The position numbers and the translations under genes are program-made. The notes beneath the pieces are model-generated. The model worked only from the letters and a program-made list of their open reading frames with translations, made no database searches and had not been told where the DNA came from. From assembly GCF_001983175.1 (NCBI RefSeq), contig NZ_MNPW01000005.1, positions 186,001 through 250,000 on the forward strand: 64,000 nucleotides of DNA. Direction: 5' to 3'. The DNA comes from Pseudomonas cedrina subsp. cedrina. GTDB lineage: Bacteria; Pseudomonadota; Gammaproteobacteria; Pseudomonadales; Pseudomonadaceae. This document shows, piece after piece, positions 46,828 through 55,446 of the stretch. Each line of letters begins with the position of its first letter. The first letter of the stretch is position 1.

Positions 46828-47613
46828 CTATCTATGCGCAGGAAGGTAGGTGCCGTTTTTGCCGTGACCCGCCATCGCCTGGTTGCTGCGCACACTGATC
46901 ATCAACCTGATATCGATCCACTCCACGCCCTGGGCCTTGAGTTTGGGCAACTCGCGCTCCAGGACCGCAAGGGTTTGCGGGTAAGGGTGGCCGATCATCA
47001 CCGCCGAGCCCTGTTTGTGGGCCAGCTTGATTGCGGTTTGCAGTTGGGTGGTGATCGCCGCTTCGGTGCGTTCGTCATCCAGGAATACATCCCGCGAAAC
47101 ATGGGCCAGACCAATCTTCTGTGCCTCTGCCGCCGCGACGGTTTGCGCGCTGGTGCGGCTGTCGACAAAGAACTTGTTGCGTCGTTGCAGCTCGCTCATC
47201 AACCAGGCCATGGCTTGTGGTTGCGCGGTCATGCGGCTGCCCATGTGGTTGTTGATGCCGGCGGTGAAGGGCACGGCCTGGAATGCAGCGTCCAGGCGCT
47301 TGCCGAGTTCTTCGATGGGAAGCTCGGGGTGCCAGGCGAACGGGCCGGTGGCCGGGTCCATGGGCATGTGCAGGATCACGATCTTGCCGGCCTTGTGCGC
47401 CTCGCGGGCAAATTCGGCGGCGTGGGGCGTGTCGGGCATGATTGCCGCGGTCACCGGCCCCGGCAGGGCCAGCACGCGACGATCCCGGGGCAGGTTTTGC
47501 CCGAGGTCGTCGATAATCAGGGTCAGGTAGGCTTTGTGCGGCGCTTCGGCCGTCGTCGCATGGGCGACGCCGGCCAGGCTGCACAGCAAGGCGATGATCA
47601 GGGCCGCGCGCAT
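46828..47613 (-). CDS. divergent polysaccharide deacetylase (YibQ-like)
   Basis: 261 aa, signal peptide MRAALIIALLCSLAGVAHA. Fold of the polysaccharide deacetylase group: LTLIIDDLGQNL, VILHMPMDP, NNHMGSRMT and FVDSRTSAQT align with the divergent family. It keeps IIDD and NNHMGS, where metal ligands sit, but activity is unproven. Starts 2 nt after the ctpA stop, so the two are co-transcribed, a conserved envC-ctpA-deacetylase order. Confidence 0.9.
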   Translation of the reverse strand: MRAALIIALLCSLAGVAHATTAEAPHKAYLTLIIDDLGQNLPRDRRVLALPGPVTAAIMPDTPHAAEFAREAHKAGKIVILHMPMDPATGPFAWHPELPIEELGKRLDAAFQAVPFTAGINNHMGSRMTAQPQAMAWLMSELQRRNKFFVDSRTSAQTVAAAEAQKIGLAHVSRDVFLDDERTEAAITTQLQTAIKLAHKQGSAVMIGHPYPQTLAVLERELPKLKAQGVEWIDIRLMISVRSNQAMAGHGKNGTYLPAHR

Positions 47614-47614
47614 A

Positions 47615-48943
47615 TCAACGGCTGCGCGTGATGCTCAGGCCCTTGAGCAGGCTCAGCGCCTGGGCCAATTGGTAGTCATCGTCCTGTGGCATCGGCTTGG
47701 CTTTTTTGCCGCTGCCGGTCGGTTGATCGGCGCCGCCGTTGCCATTGCCCAGATGACCTTGCAGGTCCGCCTCCTTGTAGTACTCGCTGTCGATCTCGTT
47801 GGTGATCTTGGCCTTGCGCACCTCGATGTCCGGCACGATGCCCTGGGCCTGGATCGAGCGGCCGTTCGGCGTGTAGTACAAGGCCGTGGTGATCTTCAGC
47901 GCACGCTCGTTGTTCAGCGGCAGCACGGTTTGCACCGAGCCTTTGCCGAAGCTGGTGGTGCCCATCAGTACACCGCGTTTCTGGTCTTGCAGGGCGCCGG
48001 CAACGATCTCCGAAGCCGAGGCACTGCCGCCGTTGATCAGCACCGCCAGCGGCACGTTCTCGCTCAGGTCGTTGCCGGTGGCCGAGAAGCGCAGCTCGGA
48101 GTTGGCGATGCGGCCTTTGGTGTAGACAATCAGGCCCTTGGTGATGAAGTGGTCGACCACTTCCACCGCCGACTGCAGCACGCCGCCTGGGTTGTTACGC
48201 AGGTCGAGCACGATGCCGTTGAGCTTCTTGCCGTTGTCTTTGCGCAGCTTGGCGAGGGCCTTGGCCACTTCGTCGCCGGTCTTGACCTGGAACTGGGTGA
48301 TGCGGATGTAACCGTAGCCCGCCTCCAGCAACTGGCTCTTCACGCTCTTGACCACGATGGTCGCGCGGGTCAGCGTCACGTCGAACGGGTTGCCGCCGTC
48401 GCGCACCAGGGTCAGGGTGATCTTTTGGCCGATCTTGCCGCGCATCTTGTCGACGGCTTCGGTCATGGTCTGGCCACGGGTCGGCTGGCCGTTGATCTTG
48501 ACGATAAAGTCACCGGCCTGGATGCCGGCCTTGGACGCCGGCGTGTCGTCGATCGGCGACACCACCTTGATGTTGCCGTCTTCGGCGCCGACTTCGATGC
48601 CCAGGCCACCGAATTCACCGCTGGTGCTTTCCTGCAGCTCGGCGAAATCTTCCGGGCCCAGGTAGGCGGAGTGCGGGTCGAGGTTGCTGAGCATGCCCTT
48701 GATGGCATTTTCCAGCAGGGTCTTGTCGTCTACGGGTTCGACATAGGCTGCCTTGATCCGGTCCATGACCTCGGCAAAGGTGCGCAGCTCGTCCAGCGGC
48801 AACGGCGCCCTAGTGGTCGCGGCAGAGGTCGCGGCCGTGGCGGCGGGTGCGGACGGTGCGGCCTGATCGGCGAAAGCCAGGGGCGCGCCGATCACCAGGG
48901 CGATCGTCAGGGCCAGCGAAGTGAGGCGGGACAAATGCAGCAT
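47615..48943 (-). CDS. ctpA: carboxy-terminal processing protease (S41, PDZ)
   Basis: 442 aa. Signal peptide to about residue 26, PDZ domain about 105-185 (FGGLGIEVGAEDGNIKVVSPIDDTPASKAGIQAGDFIVKING region), and S41 catalytic core with S309 (GGSASASE), K334 (SFGKGS) and Q338. Periplasmic serine/lysine protease; in P. aeruginosa CtpA degrades peptidoglycan hydrolases with an adaptor. The acidic/polar C-terminus is family-typical. It follows envC by 30 nt. Confidence 0.94.
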   Translation of the reverse strand: MLHLSRLTSLALTIALVIGAPLAFADQAAPSAPAATAATSAATTRAPLPLDELRTFAEVMDRIKAAYVEPVDDKTLLENAIKGMLSNLDPHSAYLGPEDFAELQESTSGEFGGLGIEVGAEDGNIKVVSPIDDTPASKAGIQAGDFIVKINGQPTRGQTMTEAVDKMRGKIGQKITLTLVRDGGNPFDVTLTRATIVVKSVKSQLLEAGYGYIRITQFQVKTGDEVAKALAKLRKDNGKKLNGIVLDLRNNPGGVLQSAVEVVDHFITKGLIVYTKGRIANSELRFSATGNDLSENVPLAVLINGGSASASEIVAGALQDQKRGVLMGTTSFGKGSVQTVLPLNNERALKITTALYYTPNGRSIQAQGIVPDIEVRKAKITNEIDSEYYKEADLQGHLGNGNGGADQPTGSGKKAKPMPQDDDYQLAQALSLLKGLSITRSR

Positions 48944-48973
48944 GTCGAACGAACTCCTAATGTAGATGCGATC

Positions 48974-50269
48974 CTATCCTTGGGAACGGCACCATTGTGC
49001 GGGATCGCTCGGGCGACCCTGCTGACGAATAGCGAAGTACAGCGCCGGAGTTTCCTGGCCACCACTGTTACCGACAGTGGAGATGGACTCACCGGCTTTT
49101 ACAACATCACCTGCCGACTTGAGTAATGTCTGATTGTGGCCATAAAGGCTCAAATAGCCATTACCGTGGTCGAGAATTACCAACAAACCGGCGCCGCGCA
49201 GCCAATCGGCAAACACCACACGGCCACCATGCACGGCGTGGACCGCGCTGCCGGCCGAGGCGCTGATCATCACCCCATCCCATTTCGCGCGGGTGTCGTC
49301 GCCACGGGTTTCACCAAAGCGTGCCAGTAATCGACCATCAACCGGCCATGGAAGTTTGCCGCGTGCTGAAGCAAAAGGACCGCCGAACGACTCACCGGCA
49401 CTTGAAACCAGTGGGCCAGGGGCTGCATGCGCCGGTTTGCGCGGTGCCGGGGCGTCCGAGGTGGCTGCCAGCTCGGCCTCACGCTGGCGCTTTTTTTCGG
49501 CTTCCTGCTGGGCGATCAGCGCTTTCTGCCGCGCTTCCTCCGCCTCGCGTGCCTGGCGCGCCAGGGTTTCCTCGATGGTCTTGAGTACTTTGGCCAGGTC
49601 GGCCTGGTCCTGCTCGCGGGCCTGCAGCTTGGCATCGCGGGCCTTTACGTCGTCATTGAGCTTGGCCAGGGCCAGCTGGCGCTCCTTGCGCACTTTGTCC
49701 AATTCGTTGCGCTGGGTGTCGAGGGCGCTCTTCTGGTCTTGCAACTGCGACTGCTGGTTGGCGATTTCCTGCTCGACGTTGACCAACTGGCGCAGCGTCT
49801 CGTTGAAGCTTTTGAGTTGCTCCAGGCGAGCTTTGCTCAGGTAGTCGTAGTAGGTCAGGGTACGTGCGAATTTCTCGGGGTTCTGCTGGTTGAGCAGCAG
49901 CTTGAGGTATTCCTGGCGGCCGTTCTGGTAGGCGGCACGGGCCTGGATCGCGATCAAGCGTTGCTGTTCAACGCGTGCGCTCTGGAGTTTTTTTTTCTCA
50001 GCGTCGAGTCGCTCCAGTTCCGACTCGCTCTTCTTTAGTTCTTTTTGCAGCTCCTGGACCTGCTTCTCCAGCTTGCCCATTTCGGTTTCCGTGCCGCGCA
50101 GGTCTTTCTGCACCCCGGACTTTTCTTCCTGGAGCTTGCCGAGCAGCTTTTTCAGCTCGGTAATGTCCTGACGCGTAGCGTCCAACTGTTGTTGGGTTTG
50201 TGCACGCTCATCGGCAAACGCCGGTTGGAGCAGGCAGACAAGAGCAAGGGTAATCAAGGCGCGAAGCAT
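48974..50269 (-). CDS. envC: murein hydrolase activator EnvC
   Basis: 431 aa. Signal peptide MLRALITLALVCLLQPAFA, long coiled coil about residues 20-265 (repeated K/E/Q heptads), and a C-terminal LytM domain. The LytM zinc ligands are missing (KWDGVMISA in place of HxGxD; LYFAIRQ in place of HxH), as in EnvC, which activates amidases at the septum rather than cutting peptidoglycan. A GTG 15 nt upstream is an alternative start. Upstream neighbour gpmI is displaced by an inserted segment. Confidence 0.93.
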   Translation of the reverse strand: MLRALITLALVCLLQPAFADERAQTQQQLDATRQDITELKKLLGKLQEEKSGVQKDLRGTETEMGKLEKQVQELQKELKKSESELERLDAEKKKLQSARVEQQRLIAIQARAAYQNGRQEYLKLLLNQQNPEKFARTLTYYDYLSKARLEQLKSFNETLRQLVNVEQEIANQQSQLQDQKSALDTQRNELDKVRKERQLALAKLNDDVKARDAKLQAREQDQADLAKVLKTIEETLARQAREAEEARQKALIAQQEAEKKRQREAELAATSDAPAPRKPAHAAPGPLVSSAGESFGGPFASARGKLPWPVDGRLLARFGETRGDDTRAKWDGVMISASAGSAVHAVHGGRVVFADWLRGAGLLVILDHGNGYLSLYGHNQTLLKSAGDVVKAGESISTVGNSGGQETPALYFAIRQQGRPSDPAQWCRSQG

Positions 50270-50322
50270 AGAGGCGGGCGACACCAGGGAAAGGGACGGT
50301 CTAGTATGCCCGGCCCACGCTG

Positions 50323-50360
50323 CAAAAAAAACGCCTCAAAGCCAACTGCTTTGAGGCGTT
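50323..50360 (-). terminator. Rho-independent terminator
   Basis: Perfect 13-bp stem AACGCCTCAAAGC / GCTTTGAGGCGTT, 5-nt loop, followed on the minus strand by eight T. It lies upstream of envC and about 880 nt past gpmI. Confidence 0.85.
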
Positions 50361-50512
50361 CGTCATAAAAAGCTGTTTATGGCGATTTAATCGAGCGGTT
50401 TAGTGGTTAAACCGTCATCGAAGAAACGCTTTGAAATGCTCCGCTTGAACGGGTTGTTGCGTCCGGGAATAGACTCTCGGGCCCACTGGTCAGGTAGTTG
50501 GCACCACCGGCA

Positions 50513-51025
50513 ATGTCCCGTATTCATGAGTTGAAAGGCCAGCAAACATGGTTGGATTATGGTTTGCCCGATCTGCGTAGCCTCGACCGGGCTCTTCGCT
50601 CCTCTGCGCTTGAGGAAATGGCTGCGGGTGAGGGAATTACCGATGCACTGCAAATTTTGGCTTCGAACCTGGGGCTCACCGATGCGGCCTGCTCTCAGGT
50701 TCATATTACTTCTCCATTGGGAGATATTTTGATCCAGCGGTCATCTCTACGGCATATCGTTGAAAAACGGCAGGATGCCAGAGAGCGATATGTAAGATTT
50801 GCTGTGGATACGTTGACAGGGCCTTTGGAAATTTGGCGCGTTGCGTACAGCAATGGATCGGCTCGGCTGGCGTTCATCGGCGCCTATGAAACCAAGCGAC
50901 AAATGCTGGTGGTCGTGAATATCCAGGCAGGCAGTGTGTTATGGAATTTCATGCAGACCGATGCGAAGGCATTGAACAAGCACCGTCATGGCGAGCTGCT
51001 CTACAAGCGCTATCAGCTTTTATAA
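50513..51025 (+). CDS. PBECR2-type nuclease-fold protein, probable toxin-domain remnant
   Basis: 170 aa from ATG 50513 (a TTG at 50498 is the only earlier start, directly after a stop). The C-terminal 110 residues match what I know of PBECR2 (phage Barnase-EndoU-ColicinE5-RelE-like) domains: LGDILIQRSSLRHIVEKRQDARERYVRF, GPLEIWRV, RLAFIGAYETKRQMLVVVN, WNFMQTDAKALNKHRHGELLYKR. The preceding GQQTWLDYGLPDLRSL resembles the linker before such domains in phage Mu-F or polymorphic toxins. No ribosome-binding site and no immunity gene are visible. Probably a remnant; the reading frame is intact. Confidence 0.6.
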   Translation: MSRIHELKGQQTWLDYGLPDLRSLDRALRSSALEEMAAGEGITDALQILASNLGLTDAACSQVHITSPLGDILIQRSSLRHIVEKRQDARERYVRFAVDTLTGPLEIWRVAYSNGSARLAFIGAYETKRQMLVVVNIQAGSVLWNFMQTDAKALNKHRHGELLYKRYQLL

Positions 51026-51029
51026 CGGC

Positions 51030-51061
51030 CAAAGAAAAGGGCAGTTCTCTCGAACTGCCCT
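51030..51061 (-). terminator. terminator behind gpmI / nuclease-fold gene
   Basis: 10-bp stem AGGGCAGTTC / GAACTGCCCT with 4-nt loop and, on the minus strand, CTTTTCTTT. Lies tail-to-tail between the two genes. Confidence 0.65.
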
Positions 51062-51239
51062 AAGGTACCTGCTTGATATTCATATACACACCCTCAAGCG
51101 GGGGTGTGGAGGTCTCACCCTACGCTGATGTCCAGCCATCAACGGGGTTCCTACGCCAGTTATTGCCGCTGGAGGCAACTGGTTTCGCGCTCGGGTCCAT
51201 TATTGACGGGCCACTCGCTTTGAGCAACCCCCGAAATAT

Positions 51240-52766
51240 TCAGACCAGAATCGACGTCCCCGTCATCTCCACCGGCTTCTCCAGCCCCAGCAACATCAGC
51301 ATAGTCGGCGCCACATCCGCCAGCACCCCGCCTTCGCGCACCTTGAAATCACGCTTGCCGACGTAGATGAACGGCACCGGTTCGGTGGTGTGGGCGGTGT
51401 GGGCCTGGCCGGTGGATTCGTCGGACATTTGCTCGCAGTTACCGTGGTCAGCAGTGATCAACGCTTCGCCGCCAACTTTTTCCAGGGCTTCAACGATACG
51501 GCCGACGCACAGGTCCAGGCATTCCACTGCCTTGGTCGCGGCTTCCAGGTTGCCGCTGTGGCCGACCATGTCGCCGTTGGCGTAGTTGACCACGATGACG
51601 TCGAAGCGCTGGTGCTCGATGGCGTCGACGATCTTGTCGGTGACTTCCGGCGCGCTCATTTCCGGTTGCAAATCGTAGGTGGCGACTTTCGGCGACGGGA
51701 TCAGGATGCGCTCTTCGCCCGGGAACGGCTCTTCGCGCCCGCCGGAGAAGAAGAAGGTCACGTGGGCGTATTTCTCGGTTTCGGCGATGCGCAGTTGGGT
51801 CTTGCCGTTTTTCGCCAGGTAGTCGCCCAGCACGTTGTCCAGGCTGCCGGCTGCAAACGCGGCCGGGGCCGGAATGCTGGCGGCGTACTGGGTCAGGCCG
51901 ACGTACTGCACCTTCGGCTGGCGCGCACGTTCGAATTCCTTGAAGCCGTCTTCCACGAACACACGGCTCAGCTCGCGGGCACGGTCGGCGCGGAAGTTCA
52001 TGAACACCACGGCGTCGCCGTCTTCAACCTTCACCGGCTCGCCGATGGTGGTGGCTTTGACGAACTCGTCGCTCTCGCCACGGGCGTAAGCGGCTTCCAG
52101 GCCCTCCTGGGCGGTGGCGGCGTTGAATTCGGCCTGGCCGTCGACGATCAGGTTGTAGGCCTGGGATACGCGGTCCCAGCGATTGTCGCGGTCCATGGCG
52201 AAGTAACGCCCCACGATGCTGGCGATGCGGCCCTTGCCCAGGGCGGCGAAGGTGGTATCGAGCAGTTCGATGGACGATTGCGCGCTTTTCGGCGGGGTGT
52301 CGCGGCCGTCGAGGAAGGCGTGCAGGTAGATCTTGTCGGCGCCGCGCTTGAACGCCAGTTCGGCCATGGCCACCAGGTGGTCCTGATGGCTGTGCACGCC
52401 GCCGTCGGACAACAGGCCCATGAAGTGCACGGCCTTGCCGGCCGCCACTGCTTTATCTACCGCCGCGCAGATGGTCGGGTTCTCGAAGAACTCGCCATCG
52501 CGGATCGCTTTGGTCACGCGGGTGAAGTCCTGATAGACCACTCGTCCGGCGCCCAGATTCATGTGGCCGACTTCCGAGTTGCCCATCTGGCCGTCCGGCA
52601 AGCCCACGTCCATGCCGGAGCCGGAGATCAGGCCGTTGGGAACGGTGGCGGTCAGGCGGTCCAGCACGGGCTTGCGCGCCGCGTATACCGCGTTGTCGTG
52701 GTGGCTTTCACTGTGTCCGAAGCCATCGAGAATTATCAGGACCAAAGGTTTAGGCGTGGTAGTCAT
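51240..52766 (-). CDS. gpmI: 2,3-bisphosphoglycerate-independent phosphoglycerate mutase
   Basis: 508 aa, full length. Interconverts 3- and 2-phosphoglycerate in glycolysis and gluconeogenesis. Asp14 ([10 protein letters not shown]), phosphorylated Ser64 ([17 protein letters not shown]), metal ligands in [25 protein letters not shown] and [17 protein letters not shown] at 52766 with AGAGGAT. The frame is open for 26 codons upstream but that stretch lacks family sequence. Confidence 0.97.
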   Translation of the reverse strand: MTTTPKPLVLIILDGFGHSESHHDNAVYAARKPVLDRLTATVPNGLISGSGMDVGLPDGQMGNSEVGHMNLGAGRVVYQDFTRVTKAIRDGEFFENPTICAAVDKAVAAGKAVHFMGLLSDGGVHSHQDHLVAMAELAFKRGADKIYLHAFLDGRDTPPKSAQSSIELLDTTFAALGKGRIASIVGRYFAMDRDNRWDRVSQAYNLIVDGQAEFNAATAQEGLEAAYARGESDEFVKATTIGEPVKVEDGDAVVFMNFRADRARELSRVFVEDGFKEFERARQPKVQYVGLTQYAASIPAPAAFAAGSLDNVLGDYLAKNGKTQLRIAETEKYAHVTFFFSGGREEPFPGEERILIPSPKVATYDLQPEMSAPEVTDKIVDAIEHQRFDVIVVNYANGDMVGHSGNLEAATKAVECLDLCVGRIVEALEKVGGEALITADHGNCEQMSDESTGQAHTAHTTEPVPFIYVGKRDFKVREGGVLADVAPTMLMLLGLEKPVEMTGTSILV

Positions 52767-52917
52767 AGATCCTCTCGCGGCGGTAATAAAGGAAGACAAT
52801 TGAAAAGGGAGTGGCAGTTTAAAGCGAAGTTCCGACCACGTCACCGCTTTACGGGGGTTGGCCCCCCCTGGCGGCTGTGTATACTTACCGCCATTTTAAC
52901 GCCCTGGAACCTCCTTG

Positions 52918-53331
52918 ATGGTTGATCACCTGATTGCATTTGCCACTGCCCACTACCTGCTTGTGGGTGCCTTCGTCATCCTGCTCGCGCTGCTGATCGC
53001 TCATGAAATGAGCCGTGGTGGCCGCAGCCTGAGCACGGCGGAGCTGACCGCGCTGGTCAACAAGGATGAAGCCGTTGTCGTCGACATCCGCCCGGCCAAG
53101 GATTTTGCCACCGGCCATATCGTCGGTGCCCTGAATATTCCGCAGGACAAGCTGATCGCGCGCCTGGCCGAGCTGGAAAAGCACAAGGCCAAGACCATCA
53201 TCCTGGTCGACGCCCAGGGCCAGCACGCCGGCACTCACGCCCGCGAGATGCTCAAGACCGGCTTCACCGCCGCCAAGCTGTCCGGTGGTATCAGCAGCTG
53301 GCGCGCCGATAATCTGCCTTTGGTGAAGTGA
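52918..53331 (+). CDS. membrane-anchored rhodanese-like protein without active-site Cys
   Basis: 137 aa. One N-terminal membrane helix (LLVGAFVILLALLIAHEM) and a rhodanese fold (AVVVDIRPAKDFATGHIVGALNIP, GFTAAKLSGGISSWRADNLPLVK). The active-site loop reads LVDAQGQHAGTHA: no cysteine, so no sulfurtransferase activity is expected. A -10 like TATACT lies at 52880. First gene of rhodanese-grx-secB, the usual order in Pseudomonas; GTG/TTG alternatives are not needed. Confidence 0.9.
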   Translation: MVDHLIAFATAHYLLVGAFVILLALLIAHEMSRGGRSLSTAELTALVNKDEAVVVDIRPAKDFATGHIVGALNIPQDKLIARLAELEKHKAKTIILVDAQGQHAGTHAREMLKTGFTAAKLSGGISSWRADNLPLVK

Positions 53332-53332
53332 T

Positions 53333-53584
53333 ATGAGCCAGGTTGTCGTGTATTCCAGCGATTGGTGCCCTTACTGCATGCGGGCCAAGGCCCTGCTTGA
53401 GAAGAAGGGCGTTGCCTTCGAAGAAATCAAGGTCGACGGCAAACCCCAGGTGCGTGCCGAAATGGCCCAGAAAGCCGGCCGCACGTCGGTCCCGCAAATC
53501 TGGATCGGCGACAAGCATGTCGGTGGCTGCGATGACCTGTTTGCTTTGGAGCGCGCCGGTAAACTCGATGCGCTGCTCGCCTGA
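53333..53584 (+). CDS. grxC: glutaredoxin 3
   Basis: 83 aa dithiol glutaredoxin. Active site CPYC in [21 protein letters not shown], cis-Pro in TSVPQIWIG and GG-CDD in [12 protein letters not shown] bind glutathione. It reduces disulfides with GSH. Begins 2 nt after the rhodanese stop. Confidence 0.96.
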   Translation: MSQVVVYSSDWCPYCMRAKALLEKKGVAFEEIKVDGKPQVRAEMAQKAGRTSVPQIWIGDKHVGGCDDLFALERAGKLDALLA

Positions 53585-53625
53585 AGCCCAACCCTTATAG
53601 ACCCCAAGATAGACAAGGATCTGCG

Positions 53626-54105
53626 ATGACTGACCAACAGAATACCGAAGCAGCAGAAGCTCAAGGCCCACAGTTTTCGCTGCAGCGCATCTACGTGCGT
53701 GACCTGTCGTTCGAAGCGCCGAAAAGCCCGGCCATCTTTCGCCAGGAATGGACCCCAAGCGTTGCGCTGGACCTGAACACCCGCCAGAAAGCCCTGGAAG
53801 GCGACTTCCACGAAGTCGTGCTGACCCTGTCGGTCACCGTCAAGAACGGCGAAGAAGTGGCCTTCATCGCTGAAGTGCAACAGGCCGGTATCTTCCTGAT
53901 CCAAGGTCTGGACGAAGCGTCCATGAGCCACACCCTGGGCGCGTTCTGCCCGAACATCCTGTTCCCGTATGCCCGCGAGACCCTGGACAGCCTGGTCACC
54001 CGTGGCTCGTTCCCGGCGTTGATGCTGGCTCCGGTGAACTTCGATGCTCTGTATGCGCAAGAGCTGCAGCGCATGCAAAGTGAAGGTTCGTCGACCGTTC
54101 AGTAA
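53626..54105 (+). CDS. secB: SecB, protein-export chaperone
   Basis: 159 aa. Tetrameric cytosolic chaperone that keeps preproteins unfolded and hands them to Sec[42 protein letters not shown] and [36 protein letters not shown] are diagnostic. AAGGATC precedes the ATG. A nested REPIN follows the gene. Confidence 0.97.
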   Translation: MTDQQNTEAAEAQGPQFSLQRIYVRDLSFEAPKSPAIFRQEWTPSVALDLNTRQKALEGDFHEVVLTLSVTVKNGEEVAFIAEVQQAGIFLIQGLDEASMSHTLGAFCPNILFPYARETLDSLVTRGSFPALMLAPVNFDALYAQELQRMQSEGSSTVQ

Positions 54106-54129
54106 TCTCGAACCCGACGCAGAACTAAA

Positions 54130-54249
54130 TGTGGGAGCGGGCTTGTGTGGGAGCTGGCTTGCCTGCGATAGCATCACCGAGGTGTGCCTGACACACCGAG
54201 GTGCCTGCATCGCGGGCAAGCCCGGCTCCCACACAAGCCCGCTCCCACA
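54130..54249. repeat. nested REPIN: one inside the centre of another REP palindrome
   Basis: Outer arms TGTGGGAGCGGGCTTG (54130-54145) and CAAGCCCGCTCCCACA (54234-54249) are perfect complements; between them sits a complete 88-bp REPIN of a different sub-type (54146-54233; TGTGGGAGCTGGCTTG...GCCCGGCTCCCACA). Lies between convergent secB and trmL. Confidence 0.85.
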
Positions 54250-54263
54250 TTTGTTATGCGGTG

Positions 54264-54719
54264 TTATTTAAAACCGAGTTGGCGCCAGCCTTCATAGACG
54301 GCAACGGCTACGGTGTTCGATAAGTTCAAGCTGCGGCAACCCTCGCGCATCGGCAAGCGCAGGCGATGCCCATCAGGCAATGCATCAAGCACCTCGGCCG
54401 GCAAGCCGCGACTTTCCGGGCCAAACAGAAACGCGTCGCCCTCGGCAAAGCTGGCATCATGGAACGGCCGCGAACCCTTGGTGGTGAATGCGAACAAGCG
54501 TGGGTGCCCCAGGCTTTCCAGGCAGCTGGCCAAATCGGCATGGCGCTTGAGGGTGGCGTACTCGTGGTAGTCCAGCCCGGCGCGGCGCAGGCGCTTGTCG
54601 TCCATGTCGAAGCCCAGGGGCTCGATCAAATGCAGGTGGCAGCCACTGTTGGCGCACAGCCTGATAACGTTGCCGGTGTTCGGCGGAATTTCTGGTTGAA
54701 AAAGGATGACGTGAAACAT
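54264..54719 (-). CDS. trmL: TrmL, tRNA (cytidine/uridine-34 2'-O)-methyltransferase
   Basis: 151 aa SPOUT methyltransferase acting on the wobble base of tRNA-Leu. FHVILFQPEIPPNTGNVIRLCANSGCHLHLIEPLGFDMDDKRLRRAGLDY (motif 1 region, shortened: N-TGN-iR), FLFGPESRGLP (motif 2) and LRLPMREGCRSLNLSNTVAVAVYE (motif 3 with the knot). Its ATG and the ATG of the divergent gene share the same CATG, so the two genes have no space between them. Confidence 0.95.
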   Translation of the reverse strand: MFHVILFQPEIPPNTGNVIRLCANSGCHLHLIEPLGFDMDDKRLRRAGLDYHEYATLKRHADLASCLESLGHPRLFAFTTKGSRPFHDASFAEGDAFLFGPESRGLPAEVLDALPDGHRLRLPMREGCRSLNLSNTVAVAVYEGWRQLGFK

Positions 54720-55158
54720 GCACGGCTCCGAAGGCAAAGATGCGCTGCATTCTACCCCTGAAGAAGACCCGAGGCCGAAGCTATTGCCGAGGGTCATGGG
54801 TTCATTGGCGATTGTCGGCCTCATGGTCGGCCTGATGATCGGCCGCCTGACCACCCCCGACCCGGTCGAGCTGCAACAGGTCGAAACCGCAGCGGACGGC
54901 GTGGTGGTGTGGTTCAACAGCGAGCCCAAGCTGCACGGCGAGCACATCGACGGCACCGTGGCGCTGCTGTTCGACGCGCAAGGCCAGGCTGCCGGTGGGC
55001 AACTCAAGGTCAATGAAAAGGACGTGAACTGGCGTGTGCGCAAGACCGATGCGGGCCTGTTGCTGAACCTGGTGGCGGCTCGGCCCTTGCACGGAGTGTG
55101 GAGTGGGGAGGCGGTCGATGGCCGCTGGCGGTTGGAGATCCATCTCCAGGAGCAATAA
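54718..55158 (+). CDS. conserved membrane-anchored protein of unknown function
   Basis: 146 aa. Short cytoplasmic head, one membrane helix (VMGSLAIVGLMVGLMIGRL), then a periplasmic beta-rich domain (VVVWFNSEPKLHGEHIDGTVALLFDAQG, VNWRVRKTDAGLLLNLVAARPLHGVWSGEAVDGRWRLEIHL). I do not recognise a characterised family; it corresponds in position to the hypothetical gene between ntrC and trmL in other pseudomonads. The start codon overlaps that of trmL on the other strand, so both promoters must lie inside the opposite gene or transcripts overlap. Confidence 0.75.
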   Translation: MHGSEGKDALHSTPEEDPRPKLLPRVMGSLAIVGLMVGLMIGRLTTPDPVELQQVETAADGVVVWFNSEPKLHGEHIDGTVALLFDAQGQAAGGQLKVNEKDVNWRVRKTDAGLLLNLVAARPLHGVWSGEAVDGRWRLEIHLQEQ

Positions 55159-55279
55159 AAGAGGGAGTTCCCGGCCTGCCTGTACCAGGGCTCCCAAAAC
55201 GGGGTGAAGCCTTAAGGCTTCGGTGTTAAAGAGGGGATTCTCGGCCTGCCTGTACCAAGGTCCCCGAAACTGGGTGGTA
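55155..55279 (-). ncRNA. nrsZ: candidate NrsZ-type nitrogen-regulated small RNA
   Basis: Two modules repeat with an exact 70-nt period (55161-55200 and 55231-55270, 33 of 40 positions identical). On the minus strand each ends in a hairpin closed by GGGAG/CTCCC or GGGGA/TCCCC around a shared GGTACAGGCAGGCCG and is followed by TCTTT, so each could terminate or be processed. A -24/-12 promoter at 55290-55305 sets the start near 55279, and an NtrC-like site lies upstream. P. aeruginosa NrsZ, a processed NtrC/sigma-54-controlled RNA, is encoded next to ntrC; position, promoter and modular build agree. Exact ends are estimated. Confidence 0.75.
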
Positions 55280-55289
55280 CTGGGGTTAT

Positions 55290-55305
55290 TGCAGGGTGCG
55301 TGCCA
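55290..55305 (-). promoter_or_regulatory. sigma-54 promoter of the small RNA
   Basis: On the minus strand TGGCACGCACCCTGCA: -24 GG and -12 GC are 10 nt apart, and 10 of the 11 fixed positions of TGGCACG-N4-TTGC match. Confidence 0.8.
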
Positions 55306-55346
55306 GAGTTGTTGGATCGTCCCAAAAGAATCTTGCAGAAAGCACT

Positions 55347-55367
55347 AAGCCCCGGAATACGGGGCTT
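55347..55367. terminator. hairpin, possible ntrC terminator
   Basis: AAGCCCCG-GAATA-CGGGGCTT, a stable 8-bp stem without a good T-run, between the ntrC end and the small-RNA promoter. Confidence 0.4.
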
Positions 55368-55446
55368 TGGTGGTTTTGGCTTTAAGGTTTTTCTGGGCGA
55401 AGCTCAGGTTTCAGGCCTTGGACCCGTGCCCAATGCCGGTTCATGG

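Noticed and set aside
51073-51366. Possible small plus-strand gene past the nuclease-fold gene
   Set aside because: Runs into the antisense of gpmI and has no ribosome-binding site or domain.
55161-55270. Short tandem repeats as a CRISPR-like array
   Set aside because: Only two imperfect units with hairpin-terminator structure and a sigma-54 promoter; no cas genes or further spacers. No CRISPR array was seen anywhere in the window.
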